Shown in pieces: positions 9,192-18,177 of a stretch of DNA of 64,000 nucleotides. This stretch comes from JAGQOZ01 sp041399205 (GTDB lineage Bacteria > Planctomycetota > Planctomycetia > Pirellulales > Pirellulaceae). Positions within the stretch are counted from its first letter, which is position 1; the number at the start of each line of letters is the position of its first letter. The DNA is taken from the NCBI GenBank assembly GCA_041399205.1, contig JAWKTK010000034.1, forward strand, positions 1-64,000. Direction: 5' to 3'. The notes below the pieces were generated by a model. The model made no database searches. It saw only the letters and a list, made by a program, of their open reading frames with translations, and was not told where the DNA came from. The translations under genes were made by a program, and so were the position numbers.

Positions 9192-10148
9192 GTGAGTCGG
9201 CTTTCAATCATTGTGCCCGCGTGTGGTTTGCAGGAACAGATCGACGACACGCTGGTTTCCGTTCTGGAGCATCGTCCTGACGACTGTGAAGTCATCGTAG
9301 CCCATGCTCGATCCTACCAGGATCCCTATGACTTGGGTGACGAAGTGCGATTCGTCTGCGGTGCCAGTAACGACCTCACGACATTGTTCAACGAAGGTGT
9401 GCGTCACGCGACGTCCGATATTGTTCATCTGTTGGAGCCCGGCACTTTGGTGACAGCCAATTGGTGCGAGGCGCCGCTGGAACAGTTTGACGAAGACGAA
9501 GAATTGATCTGTCTGTCTCCGGTCCTGTTAGACGCCAATACAACCGATACGTTAGTGGCCGCCGGTGTGCGATACCAAGCGAATGGTGCTTGCCATCGAA
9601 TAGCGGAGCGCAGCAAACTTGCCAAATTGTCTCGTGTTACCGTTGACGCGCCGACGCTGCACGCTGGTTTTTATGATCGCGTTGGGTTCTTGTCGCTAGG
9701 CGGGTTTTGCCCTGTGATGGGAAATGAACTGGCCGACGTCGATCTTGCCGCTCGCTTGCGTCTAGCCAACGCCAAATGCGCTGTGTCTCGACAGTGCCAC
9801 ATTACCTTTGCCGCAGCCAGGCCAGCTTATTCCAGATTAATGGTACGCCGGAAAGAGCAGCTGTTTTGGCGATACATGGGAAGCTACCATGCGTCCATGG
9901 TCGCGCACGCATCGCACGTCTTGGGCCAAATTGCCTATTCGACTTTGTGTTTTCGCCCCATGTCCGAAGTGACGGGACGCCTATGCGGCTGGCTGGACAG
10001 CTGGAAAGACAAGGCGAACCGAGTTCAATTGTCGGCCGCAGAACCGGCTGAGTTAGACAACCAAAACAGCGACGTCCTTTCCATGGAAGACTATCGAACC
10101 GCCCCGTCGTCCGGTGAATCACTGCGACGAACCGGGACGGATGGCTAA
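9192..10148 (+). CDS. Family 2-like glycosyltransferase (GT-A fold)
   Basis: 318 aa from the GTG at 9192, chosen because GGAAGG sits 7 bases upstream and because MSRLSIIVPACG is the usual N-terminus of GT2 enzymes. An upstream GTG at 9141 would add 17 residues. The Rossmann-like N-terminal half has SIIVPACG, LVSVLEHRPDDCEVIVAH and VHLLEPGTLV. The usual metal-binding DxD is not obvious; LLEPG occupies its place. No transmembrane helix is seen, so it is probably cytoplasmic. The acceptor is unknown, and a role in cell-surface glycan synthesis is only an inference. Confidence 0.7.
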   Translation: MSRLSIIVPACGLQEQIDDTLVSVLEHRPDDCEVIVAHARSYQDPYDLGDEVRFVCGASNDLTTLFNEGVRHATSDIVHLLEPGTLVTANWCEAPLEQFDEDEELICLSPVLLDANTTDTLVAAGVRYQANGACHRIAERSKLAKLSRVTVDAPTLHAGFYDRVGFLSLGGFCPVMGNELADVDLAARLRLANAKCAVSRQCHITFAAARPAYSRLMVRRKEQLFWRYMGSYHASMVAHASHVLGQIAYSTLCFRPMSEVTGRLCGWLDSWKDKANRVQLSAAEPAELDNQNSDVLSMEDYRTAPSSGESLRRTGTDG

Positions 10149-10177
10149 ACGCGATTGAAATCGGTCGGCGCATGAAA

Positions 10178-10204
10178 AATGCGAGCAACCAATGTGCTCG
10201 CATT
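10178..10204. terminator. Bidirectional intrinsic terminator
   Basis: Perfect 10-base stem AATGCGAGCA (10178-10187) pairing with TGCTCGCATT (10195-10204), loop of 7. An A-run precedes it and a T-rich stretch follows, so it can serve the glycosyltransferase (+) and the convergent gene at 10256 (-). Confidence 0.75.
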
Positions 10205-10255
10205 ATTCGTTTTGTCTTGTCGTTACGATTTTATACGACACCGCTGAGTTCGGGC

Positions 10256-11533
10256 TCAGTTCGCGATGGGGACGTTTGGTCGCGTCACCGGTTCTTCGCG
10301 AATATTCTCTTTCCCCATCGGGCTCGGCGCTTGCCGCGAATCGACTCGCGTTTCCGTTTGGTTCGTGCTACCGTTTGTCGGCTGCCCTGCGTCGGTCGAA
10401 TTAACGTTATGACTTGCCGCTGGCGTTTCTGCTGCTGCAGTCTTTTTTTCCACGCTGCGAGTGTCCACGGATTTGGATGGTTTTGAGATGCTGGATTTTT
10501 CCGGGAAAAACAGTTCTCGCATACCAAAGAACAGCGCCAACCGTTCGTTGTCGGATTCCAACGCAGCAAATTTTGCCGTCAACAATTCCAAGCGTTGCCG
10601 TCCTTCTGGCCAGCGAATGGAAATGACTTTGCCACAATCTTCCAGTAACTGGTAGACTCGGGCGCGAGTCACACCAAGTACCTTGGCTTGCACGCGCACG
10701 CTTTGCGGATCGCCTTTCATACCCAATCGTTCCGCCGCCAAGTTATAGACGGTTTCACCGGAATCAATATTCACTTGATCCAACAACGGCCCGACTAGCT
10801 CGCGCTGAATCTCTTCTTCGCTGGGAAGATCATCTGACGTCAATTTGGCCTGCGTCCAATCCTGCACTCGCAAAATATTGGGCGGCGTCAGCAAGCGATA
10901 AAGATTGTCACCTTTGTTGGCCGAAGCCAATTCATTTTGCACGTGGTGGAAAACCTCCAATACACAGCGCACTCGTTTTTCTCCGTGTGTGCGTAGTTTG
11001 CGAATTTCCGATACGGTGTGATTCAGATATTCATTCAGCGGTGTGTGCCAAATGACCGTGGGCAGATTTTGGAGGCTGGGTGCCAGACGGCCGAGTTTTT
11101 CCTTGCCGATTTCGAAGTTTCGGACCACCGATTGCCAATTCGCCCAAAGCGCTTCGGAAACCATGGAAGGGTCAAATTCGGCCGCAGCAGCAGGTTGATC
11201 CGGCAGCGACGTTAACTGGTCCGCATATTCCTGCAGGCCAACCGGGATGGACGGCGGTTCGTTCCGAGTTGCTCGCTGGAGCAGCATGATCAGCGAACTG
11301 ATTTTCTTCTGGCCGATTCCTGGCGTCGCCGAAAGGTCCTTGAACGACGTGCGAAGTAGATCGCCCAGCGTCCGGTCCAGCAACGCCAAGGGTAGACGGC
11401 GATCATTGGGCAACACCCAATAACCCAATGGTTTGGCAAGCCGATCTGGATCAGCGTCGGCCAGCAAAACGTCTTTGACTGACTGATAACTGGATTCCAA
11501 CTTGCTTTCGTCTGCGGTGGTTAGCTTTTTCAT
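10256..11533 (-). CDS. Protein with alpha-CTD/HhH-like and sigma region 4-like segments
   Basis: 425 aa, start ATG at 11533 after GGAGATC. I do not recognise a named family. Three parts can be seen. Residues about 45-92 (LALLDRTLGDLL, then TPGIGQKKISSLIMLLQR) look like the helix-hairpin-helix module of the RNA polymerase alpha C-terminal domain. Residues about 160-195 (TPLNEYL, RKLRTHGEKRVRCVLEVF) look like a second, weaker copy. Residues about 275-305 (KVLGVTRARVYQLLEDC) look like the helix-turn-helix of sigma region 4. The tail from about 345 is low-complexity and polar. This suggests a cytoplasmic DNA-binding protein connected to transcription, but that is inference. Confidence 0.65.
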   Translation of the reverse strand: MKKLTTADESKLESSYQSVKDVLLADADPDRLAKPLGYWVLPNDRRLPLALLDRTLGDLLRTSFKDLSATPGIGQKKISSLIMLLQRATRNEPPSIPVGLQEYADQLTSLPDQPAAAAEFDPSMVSEALWANWQSVVRNFEIGKEKLGRLAPSLQNLPTVIWHTPLNEYLNHTVSEIRKLRTHGEKRVRCVLEVFHHVQNELASANKGDNLYRLLTPPNILRVQDWTQAKLTSDDLPSEEEIQRELVGPLLDQVNIDSGETVYNLAAERLGMKGDPQSVRVQAKVLGVTRARVYQLLEDCGKVISIRWPEGRQRLELLTAKFAALESDNERLALFFGMRELFFPEKSSISKPSKSVDTRSVEKKTAAAETPAASHNVNSTDAGQPTNGSTNQTETRVDSRQAPSPMGKENIREEPVTRPNVPIAN

Positions 11534-12069
11534 ATTTTTTGATCTCCTGTCCCGCCGTGAACCTTAATTTGACCCCCGTCAAACTCCGTCATGAAAGTTC
11601 GACTCTCCTATGGCTGTCCGATTTAGCCATATGTGCGATAAGACGTGTTAAATGGCGACCTGAATTCGACGCGAACGAACTCCTTCTGCGTTTCTACGAA
11701 GTTTTCTTGACGTCGCTTAACCGATATTTTTAGGAAACTACTTGGCAACGTCAAGAATCTGAAAAACCTTGGCGCTAAGAATTCTCAACATTTCCTGCTC
11801 GAACCACTCGAGCCGTTTTCGCCAAAGTCTTGCTGATCGTTGGGCTTAACGATAGGCAATGGAACTCGAATACGAGCGTTTTTATCAAGCTTATTTTTTG
11901 CCGAACCATTGATTTCGCTCCCCTTCTCCTAAGCGTCCAATAAATTGGAAACGAAAAAATTTTGTTTTTCATATCGTTAAATGCCGCCAACTCGCTGCCA
12001 GAATTCGTCATACTGGTCGTCCATTGATACAGTTTCAAGGCATGCTTGGTAACGTAGAGGAGGAATCGA
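11534..12069. other. AT-rich intergenic region
   Basis: 536 bases between divergent genes, noticeably richer in A/T than its surroundings. No recognisable gene was found on either strand. A TTGATA hexamer near 12024 with a poor -10 could belong to the DUF1080 gene. The only clear signal is the Shine-Dalgarno GGAGGAAT just before 12070. Confidence 0.4.
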
Positions 12070-12861
12070 ATGCGGCTTTTTCTTCGCATTTTCTTGCTAA
12101 TTATTCTGACCGCTGGTTGGATCGCCGGTCCCAGCAACGCTCGCGAATTCAAAACCGGCGAATGGACTCCACTGTTTAACGGTAAGGACCTTGACGATTG
12201 GACCGTCAAGATACGCCATTCGCCGGCAGGAGAAAACTTCGGGAATACGTTCCGAGTGGAAGATGGATTGATGAAGGTGCGTTACGACGCCTACGATTCG
12301 TTTGACGAACGCTTCGGTCACATTTTCTACAACGGAGAATTTTCACATTACAAGATTCGCGTCGAATATCGTTTTGTCGGCCAGCAAGCCAAAGACGGAC
12401 CTGGCTGGGCCATTCGCAACAGCGGAATCATGGTGCACGGTGAATCTCCCAAGTCCATGACCGTGGATCAAGATTTCCCCGCTTCCATTGAAGTACAGCT
12501 TCTGGGCGGCAACGGCAAAGACGATCGAACCACCGCCAATCTTTGCACTCCGGGCACCAACGTCGTCATGGACCAAAAACTAGTGCGACGTCACTGCACC
12601 AATTCCAACTCCAAAACCTATCACGGCGAAAATTGGGTCACCGTGGAAGTGGAAGTCAAGGGAAACGAAGTCATCCGGCACATCATGGACGGAGAAGTGG
12701 TCCTGGAATACAACCAGCCACAATTAGACGATGCCGATAATCATTCCCAAGAGTTGATCAAGAAAAACGGACTGCAGCTGAGCAAAGGCACGATTTCTTT
12801 ACAGTCCGAAAGTCACCCCTGTGATTTTCGCAAAGTGGAAATCATGGTCTTGGACGAATAG
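12070..12861 (+). CDS. DUF1080 secreted protein (3-keto-disaccharide hydrolase-like)
   Basis: 263 aa with a signal peptide (RIFLLIILTAGWIAGPSNA) and a strong GAGGAGGAAT Shine-Dalgarno. The mature part is a concanavalin-like beta-sandwich of the DUF1080 type: WTPLFNGKDLDDWTVK at the start, IRNSGIMVHG in the middle and a closing GTISLQSESHPCDFRKVEI. The family includes 3-keto-glycoside hydrolases and many uncharacterised exported planctomycete proteins. It ends one base before the stop of the convergent MBL gene at 12862. Confidence 0.88.
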   Translation: MRLFLRIFLLIILTAGWIAGPSNAREFKTGEWTPLFNGKDLDDWTVKIRHSPAGENFGNTFRVEDGLMKVRYDAYDSFDERFGHIFYNGEFSHYKIRVEYRFVGQQAKDGPGWAIRNSGIMVHGESPKSMTVDQDFPASIEVQLLGGNGKDDRTTANLCTPGTNVVMDQKLVRRHCTNSNSKTYHGENWVTVEVEVKGNEVIRHIMDGEVVLEYNQPQLDDADNHSQELIKKNGLQLSKGTISLQSESHPCDFRKVEIMVLDE

Positions 12862-13701
12862 TCAGTCAATCGTCCAGTGGCCTCCGTTTTCTAAGACCGC
12901 GAATGATTGCTGGCATTCGCGGCACGCGGCTACAAATTCATCCGGAGAAGCGGTGTTGAATTCGAACATATCGTAGTGGCACGGGATAACTAGCTGGGCG
13001 CCGATGTCGTAAGCCAACTGTGCCGCTTCGCGTCCCCATAAATTCCCGGCCACGCGTCGCTCGGGCGCTCGACCATTGATCGGCAACAACGCCAAGTCAA
13101 TCGACCATTGTCGCAACGCGGGCACCATGTCGTCAAATAACATGGTATCGCCACTGTGATAAACGGTCCATTTGCCAAACTGGGCCACATAACCCAAAAA
13201 CCGGTACCGACCTTGTTCGTCACGTTCCAGGGTTTCATGCGCGGCCGGCACGGCGTGCAAAGTGAATTTTCCAGATGCGTGTGATTCGCCGGCGTCGATA
13301 CCGACGAGCCGTTGCGGTGGAACGCCCAAGCGGTTGGCCGCAAAGTCGACATTGGCGGCTGGCACCAGCACCGTCAATTCGGAATTGACATTCATCAGTG
13401 GCAGCAGCGTTTCTGCGTCCAAGTGATCCGTATGATTATGACTGGACGTCACCACCGAAACAAAGTCCAAGGTTGCTGGGTCGATCACTTGCTGCGTCAT
13501 GCGAACATGCGGCTTGTCGGTTTCCGCGTATTTTTTGGTGAGCGAATCCGACAGATACGGATCGAACAACAGATATTCGTCCTGATAACGAATCAAGAAT
13601 CCGCTCTGCCCCAACCACCACACGACAAAACCGTCCGGTCCTGCCGACAACGTTTTCATTTCGTTCAGAAGTTCCGCATTCGCTCGGGCGGCTTGTTTCA
13701 C
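12862..13701 (-). CDS. MBL-fold metal-dependent hydrolase, UlaG-like
   Basis: 279 aa cytoplasmic metallo-beta-lactamase-fold protein. The metal site motif HNHTDHLD is intact, preceded by WWLGQSGFLIRYQDEYLLFDPYLSD. The later ligands appear in YHSGDTMLF and in IPCHYDMF. This arrangement matches the UlaG (L-ascorbate-6-phosphate lactonase) branch, many members of which have unknown substrates. It lies 7 bases downstream of the HEAT/TPR gene on the same strand and may be co-transcribed with it. Confidence 0.85.
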   Translation of the reverse strand: MKQAARANAELLNEMKTLSAGPDGFVVWWLGQSGFLIRYQDEYLLFDPYLSDSLTKKYAETDKPHVRMTQQVIDPATLDFVSVVTSSHNHTDHLDAETLLPLMNVNSELTVLVPAANVDFAANRLGVPPQRLVGIDAGESHASGKFTLHAVPAAHETLERDEQGRYRFLGYVAQFGKWTVYHSGDTMLFDDMVPALRQWSIDLALLPINGRAPERRVAGNLWGREAAQLAYDIGAQLVIPCHYDMFEFNTASPDEFVAACRECQQSFAVLENGGHWTID

Positions 13702-13708
13702 TTGACCT

Positions 13709-15541
13709 CTACTCCGTAGCAGGATTCTTCTTGGCGGCTTCTAATGCTGCTTCAAACACCTCAAGCTGATGACGAATCGCACCGACGGCAGGATCCAATT
13801 CGACCGCTCGCTGCTGCGTTTGCACCGCTTCTTCGAGTTGCCCCACGGCGTAATAGCAACGGCCCAACGTGTCCAAATAGGCTGACGAATCAGGCCTCAA
13901 ACGTAACGACTCCAAACTGACCGCCAACGCTTTTTGATAGTCTCCAATCGTGTTACTGGCCAGCCAAGCGTATTGATTATTGGCCTGAGCCAGTAATCTG
14001 CGATTGTCGTCATTCGCCGCCGCCTGAAAACGAATCTTAGCGGCTTTCAATTGATCGTCGAAGATTTTCAATTGCACCGTGACAATGTCGTCTGCCCATG
14101 CCTTCCAATCGTCATCCGGCTGAGTCGCTCGGTAAACCGCAATCAGAATGTCGGCGTTTTCGGCATCGTGTTGATAGGCCAACCGAAGATGTTGGTGTTC
14201 ACGCTGGACATCAGCCCCTTCGCGGTATTGGAGTGCGCGAGATAGATGCAGCATGGATAACACGCCCTCTTTGCCTCGCGACGTGTCGGTAATGGTACCG
14301 CCGCCCAAATCTTCCATTAATGCTAAGACTTCGGGGCGGTCTAGTTTGTCCACCAATACTTGATACGTGTCTGCCGCTTCTTGGTATTCTCGCCAATCAA
14401 AGCACAATTCGGCCAACAAGATTTCGGCTCGCAAGCTCAACCAAGAAGCATCTTGTTCGTTATCAATAATGGCACGATAAGCTGACTTGGCCCAATGGCG
14501 AAGTTGCATCGACTGCAGTGTAATGGCCGCTTCTGATAAGGTGTAAGCGGCATTGGGCGAATCAAAATCAGCAGCTGCTTTGGCGGTCTGTTGGGCCAGT
14601 TCTTGGTTGTCTCGGCGAAGATACGATTCGGCGTGTAAGTAACGCAGCAGCGGAGTGTAGTCGAAGACACTGGCATACTTCATCGCCAGTTCGTCAATCA
14701 TTTCCCACGCATCTCGTTCCAACAGCCATTGCAACGTTTCCATCAAGTCATCAGCATCGTTTTTCTGAATGCCAACCGACTTGCGCATGGCCACCAGCGC
14801 TTCTTGACGCTGGCCGGACTTGTCCAATGCATCGGCGTACCAACGGACGAGGTCGCGGACAATCTGCCGAGTATCTCGGTCGGGCCATTCTTGAAGCACG
14901 GCCAGTTCGGCGTCGATAACGTCGTTCCAAGCGTGTAGATTCGCCGTCGGCGATTGCAGGTAATTGGCGTAGGTGTGCACCCAAACGGCACTCGGTCGTT
15001 GACTCGCAGCGACTTCCGCCAACAACAGTTCGGCAATCGCCGATGCGTCTGGCAATTCGTCCAGATTTGTGTTGGTGATCATGGTCAGCGCCGCCAACTT
15101 GGCCAAGCGATCTTCTGGTTCGAACCGAGCGATCCGAGCCAGCGCGGGAAGGGCATCGACAAATGGCTGGACTTGCGACAATTCGTAAATTGTGGATTCA
15201 CGCTTCACTGCCAGCATTTCATCACCATAGTCCGCCATGATGATCGCCACGGATTCGGCTGTTTTCGCATCGGTCCACGGAATTGGAATGGAACGTAGTA
15301 GATACTGAGATTTGAGGCGAACTTCGGTATCCGGATGGTCAATGGCATTGAAGAGCACGTCAAACGCTGCCGCGCCCAATTCGGTCAATTCGCGTTCCGC
15401 TTGCTGACGTTCCGCAAATTCGTCCGAACCCAAACGTTCCACCCATTGCTGGATTTCATTTGGCTGTTCTGCCGACGGCGAATTGTCCGCTGCGCGAGCG
15501 TTGGTGACCACCAAGCACATTAACATGATCAACAGACGCAT
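13709..15541 (-). CDS. Secreted HEAT-like/TPR repeat protein
   Basis: About 610 aa from the ATG at 15541 (signal peptide LLIMLMCLVVTNARA; an ATG at 15556 would add 5 residues). After export, a HEAT-like region (ELTELGAAAFDVLFNAIDHP and VRLKSQYLLRSI) is followed by many helical repeats. The C-terminus has clear TPRs, for example AYLDTLGRCYYAVGQLEEAV followed by LDPAVGAIRHQLEVF. It is a scaffold-type protein, probably periplasmic; partners are unknown. The open frame reaches 15622, but the extra residues lack a signal sequence and look non-coding. Confidence 0.75.
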   Translation of the reverse strand: MRLLIMLMCLVVTNARAADNSPSAEQPNEIQQWVERLGSDEFAERQQAERELTELGAAAFDVLFNAIDHPDTEVRLKSQYLLRSIPIPWTDAKTAESVAIIMADYGDEMLAVKRESTIYELSQVQPFVDALPALARIARFEPEDRLAKLAALTMITNTNLDELPDASAIAELLLAEVAASQRPSAVWVHTYANYLQSPTANLHAWNDVIDAELAVLQEWPDRDTRQIVRDLVRWYADALDKSGQRQEALVAMRKSVGIQKNDADDLMETLQWLLERDAWEMIDELAMKYASVFDYTPLLRYLHAESYLRRDNQELAQQTAKAAADFDSPNAAYTLSEAAITLQSMQLRHWAKSAYRAIIDNEQDASWLSLRAEILLAELCFDWREYQEAADTYQVLVDKLDRPEVLALMEDLGGGTITDTSRGKEGVLSMLHLSRALQYREGADVQREHQHLRLAYQHDAENADILIAVYRATQPDDDWKAWADDIVTVQLKIFDDQLKAAKIRFQAAANDDNRRLLAQANNQYAWLASNTIGDYQKALAVSLESLRLRPDSSAYLDTLGRCYYAVGQLEEAVQTQQRAVELDPAVGAIRHQLEVFEAALEAAKKNPATE

Positions 15542-15751
15542 GGCGTCGAGCTCCATTCGGCGGTTGCGGCCAATGTTCAAATAAAAAACGTTCATCAGGC
15601 TTACTTCAATGGTTAGAGTCAATCCATGAAACGATTATTCTATTGTCGACCACGGTCGATGTCGGTCAATGTCGGAACGCCAGAAGATTTGGGGAATGAC
15701 CGGCCTCGCCGAGCAATCATACGATTCTAATCCGGGAACTGGAGCCACCTC

Positions 15752-17182
15752 ATGTACCAAACGTATGGATTCTATCTAGGAAATCAGCAAAAACAGCCCA
15801 ATTATGACCTGGAAGTGTTGGACAAATATTCGGGCCAGTTGGTCGCGAAAGTAGCGTTGGCTGGCACCGATGACATCTTACAGGCAATCGAATTCGCGGA
15901 CGCGGCGACGGCCAAAATGCAGGCGTTAAAACCGTTTCAGCGCCAAGAAATTCTGAATCACTGCGTCCGGCGATTTCAAGATCGATTTGACGAATTGGCC
16001 GAAAGTCTGTGCGCGGAAGCCGGCAAGCCCATTCGCGATGCTCGAGCTGAAGTCAGCCGATTGATTGACACGTTTCGCATTGCGGCCGAAGAATCGGTCC
16101 GCATCCACGGAGAAGTGCTGAATCTGGAAATATCGGCTCGCGCTGCAGGCTACCACGGGATGACTCGCCGCTTTCCCATCGGCCCTTGTTCGTTTATTTC
16201 GCCTTTCAACTTTCCCTTGAACCTTGCGGCACACAAGATCGCACCGGCCATTGCAGCCGGTTGTCCCTTTATTCTGAAGCCGGCCAGTCGCACTCCCATT
16301 GGCGCGCTGCAGATTGGTCAAGTCTTGGCGGAAACCGATCTGCCTACCGGAGCGTTTTCTATCCTGCCGTGCCATCGCGACGCGGCGGAGTTGTTTACCA
16401 CGGATGATCGACTGAAACTACTTAGCTTCACCGGATCGCCTGCTGTGGGTTGGGACCTGAAGGCCAAGGCCGGCAAAAAGAAGGTGGTATTGGAATTGGG
16501 TGGCAACGCGGCGTGTATTGTGGATCGAGACGCCAACTTGGAAGACGCCGCCAATCGGATTATCATCGGCGCGTTTTATCAGTCGGGGCAGAGTTGTATC
16601 GGAGTTCAACGCATTCTGATTCAGCAAGACGTGTACGATTCGTTTCGAACCATTTTGGTCGAAAAAACCAAGGCACTCAAAATGGGTGACCCCAAGGACG
16701 AATCTACGTTTATTGGCCCCGTGATTTCATGGCCCGAAGCAGAACGTCTGAAGGCGTGGATAGACAGCGCTGTGGCGGCCGGCGGACGCATTCTGTGCGG
16801 CGGCCAACAGACGGGCGTCATGGTGGAAGCGACGTTGCTGGAAAACGTTCCGCCCACAGAAAAGATCTGCGCCGCCGAAGCCTTTGGTCCCGTCGCGGTG
16901 CTCAGTCCGTTTGATTCTTTCGAAGACGCGCTGCGTGAAGCCAACGATAGTGCGTTCGGTTTACAAGCGGGCGTGTTTACCAACGATTTGCAAAAGATGC
17001 TCTTGGCCTGGGAAACGCTGGAAGTGGGTGGCGTAGTGATCAACGATATTCCGTCTTGGCGAGTCGACCATATGCCGTACGGCGGCGTGAAGGATAGCGG
17101 ATTAGGACGAGAAGGAATTCGCTACGCGATCGAAGATATGACGGAAGTTCGCTTGTTGGTGATACGCCAAACCGGCCGATAA
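15752..17182 (+). CDS. NAD(P)-dependent aldehyde dehydrogenase
   Basis: 476 aa enzyme of the ALDH superfamily that oxidises an aldehyde to its acid with NAD(P)+. The N-terminus is compatible with a cytoplasmic protein. Key motifs are all present: ISPFNFPLNL and ILKPASRTPIGA for cofactor binding, the general-base Glu in LELGGNA, the catalytic Cys in GQSCIGVQR, and PYGGVKDSGLGREG near the C-terminus. Members with this set include lactaldehyde and non-phosphorylating glyceraldehyde-3-phosphate dehydrogenases. Rhamnulokinase elsewhere in the window makes lactaldehyde a tempting substrate, but the genes are 17 kb apart. Confidence 0.9.
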   Translation: MYQTYGFYLGNQQKQPNYDLEVLDKYSGQLVAKVALAGTDDILQAIEFADAATAKMQALKPFQRQEILNHCVRRFQDRFDELAESLCAEAGKPIRDARAEVSRLIDTFRIAAEESVRIHGEVLNLEISARAAGYHGMTRRFPIGPCSFISPFNFPLNLAAHKIAPAIAAGCPFILKPASRTPIGALQIGQVLAETDLPTGAFSILPCHRDAAELFTTDDRLKLLSFTGSPAVGWDLKAKAGKKKVVLELGGNAACIVDRDANLEDAANRIIIGAFYQSGQSCIGVQRILIQQDVYDSFRTILVEKTKALKMGDPKDESTFIGPVISWPEAERLKAWIDSAVAAGGRILCGGQQTGVMVEATLLENVPPTEKICAAEAFGPVAVLSPFDSFEDALREANDSAFGLQAGVFTNDLQKMLLAWETLEVGGVVINDIPSWRVDHMPYGGVKDSGLGREGIRYAIEDMTEVRLLVIRQTGR

Positions 17183-17268
17183 CCGCACTTGTCATTCGTA
17201 AACGAGCGGCGACTTGAAAATTTATCGGTAGCGGATGACGTGACAAATCCCTTTCAGTTACGAAGGCG

Positions 17269-18069
17269 TCACCTTTTCAAAAAGCTTTCCAAAACCTGGT
17301 TTACTCGTAGTGGATTTTCCAGCGGTGCCATGTGCCCGGCATCCGGGATCAAATGGAATTCGGCCTTAGGCAGACTTCGCGCCATCTGTTCCATTTCGGC
17401 GGGCGGAGTGATGACGTCGTGTTCGCCACAGATGACCAACGTGCGGTGCGCGATTTCCGGCAATTCGCTGGTCACATCGGGACGTTCGGCCATGCCCAAT
17501 AACGCCGCCGCAATCGTTTCAGGCGGACACGCTTGGATCACTTGCCGAGTTATCTCTACGCAAGGTTTATTCGCATCGATGGTTGCCGGTGCGAACAATT
17601 TGGCTGGCATCGAATCGGCCACTAGCCCAGCGCCGGACGCCAAGACCTGTGCGGCCAACTTGAGCCGCCCTTGGCGAACTTCAGCGGAATCAGCAGCCGC
17701 GCGAGTGTCACACAGGATCAAGTCTTCGATGCGTTCCGGGTAGTGTAACACCAACTGCCAAGCGACATAGCCGCCCATGGACAATCCGCACACGGTAACC
17801 GGTTGAGCCAATTCCAATCCGTCCAGCAATTCTATTAACGCATCGGCCATCTGTTTCATGGTCAGCGTGCCAGAGTGCGCTGCGTTCTTGCCGAATCCAG
17901 GTAGGTCTGGCGCAATGATGCGGTACTGGTCCGCAAACCGATCGGATTGCTTGATCCACATGGAATGATCTAAGGGGAATCCGTGTACGAACAAAATCGG
18001 TTCGCCCGCCTGCGAATCCCAAACGTGTAGTTCGCCCAGTGACGTCGAAACTTTCTTTTCGGTCAACAT
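17269..18069 (-). CDS. Alpha/beta hydrolase
   Basis: 266 aa single-domain alpha/beta hydrolase. The nucleophile elbow is CGLSMGGYVAW, the acid is in CGEHDVI, and the His is in DAGHMAP, giving a complete Ser-Asp-His triad; the oxyanion-side FVHGFPLDH is also present. The closest overall pattern is 3-oxoadipate enol-lactonase-like hydrolases, but the substrate is not determined. Its 5' end lies in a tandem duplication with the 3' end of the upstream DUF58 gene (18031-18177). Confidence 0.88.
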   Translation of the reverse strand: MLTEKKVSTSLGELHVWDSQAGEPILFVHGFPLDHSMWIKQSDRFADQYRIIAPDLPGFGKNAAHSGTLTMKQMADALIELLDGLELAQPVTVCGLSMGGYVAWQLVLHYPERIEDLILCDTRAAADSAEVRQGRLKLAAQVLASGAGLVADSMPAKLFAPATIDANKPCVEITRQVIQACPPETIAAALLGMAERPDVTSELPEIAHRTLVICGEHDVITPPAEMEQMARSLPKAEFHLIPDAGHMAPLENPLRVNQVLESFLKR

Positions 18070-18177
18070 TCTGTCTTCATCCTTTTTACATGGCAGAACG
18101 CAAGCTGTTTTCGCCCAGTGAATTCGACACTTCCTTTTCGGCCAACATCCTTTTTACATGGCAGAACGCAAACTGTT
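18031..18177 (-). repeat. Imperfect tandem duplication spanning a gene junction
   Basis: Two copies, 18031-18109 and 18110-18177, each carrying the last codons of DUF58 and the first codons of the hydrolase. Shared words include TTCGCCCAGTG and CCTTTTTACATGGCAGAACG. The copy spacing differs by a short insertion in the first copy. On the minus strand, copy two encodes a 20-residue fusion of hydrolase start and DUF58 end. Confidence 0.8.

Noticed and set aside
11775..12209. 144-aa minus-strand frame overlapping the DUF1080 start
   Set aside because: Overlaps a clear signal peptide gene, and its composition reflects AT-rich non-coding DNA.
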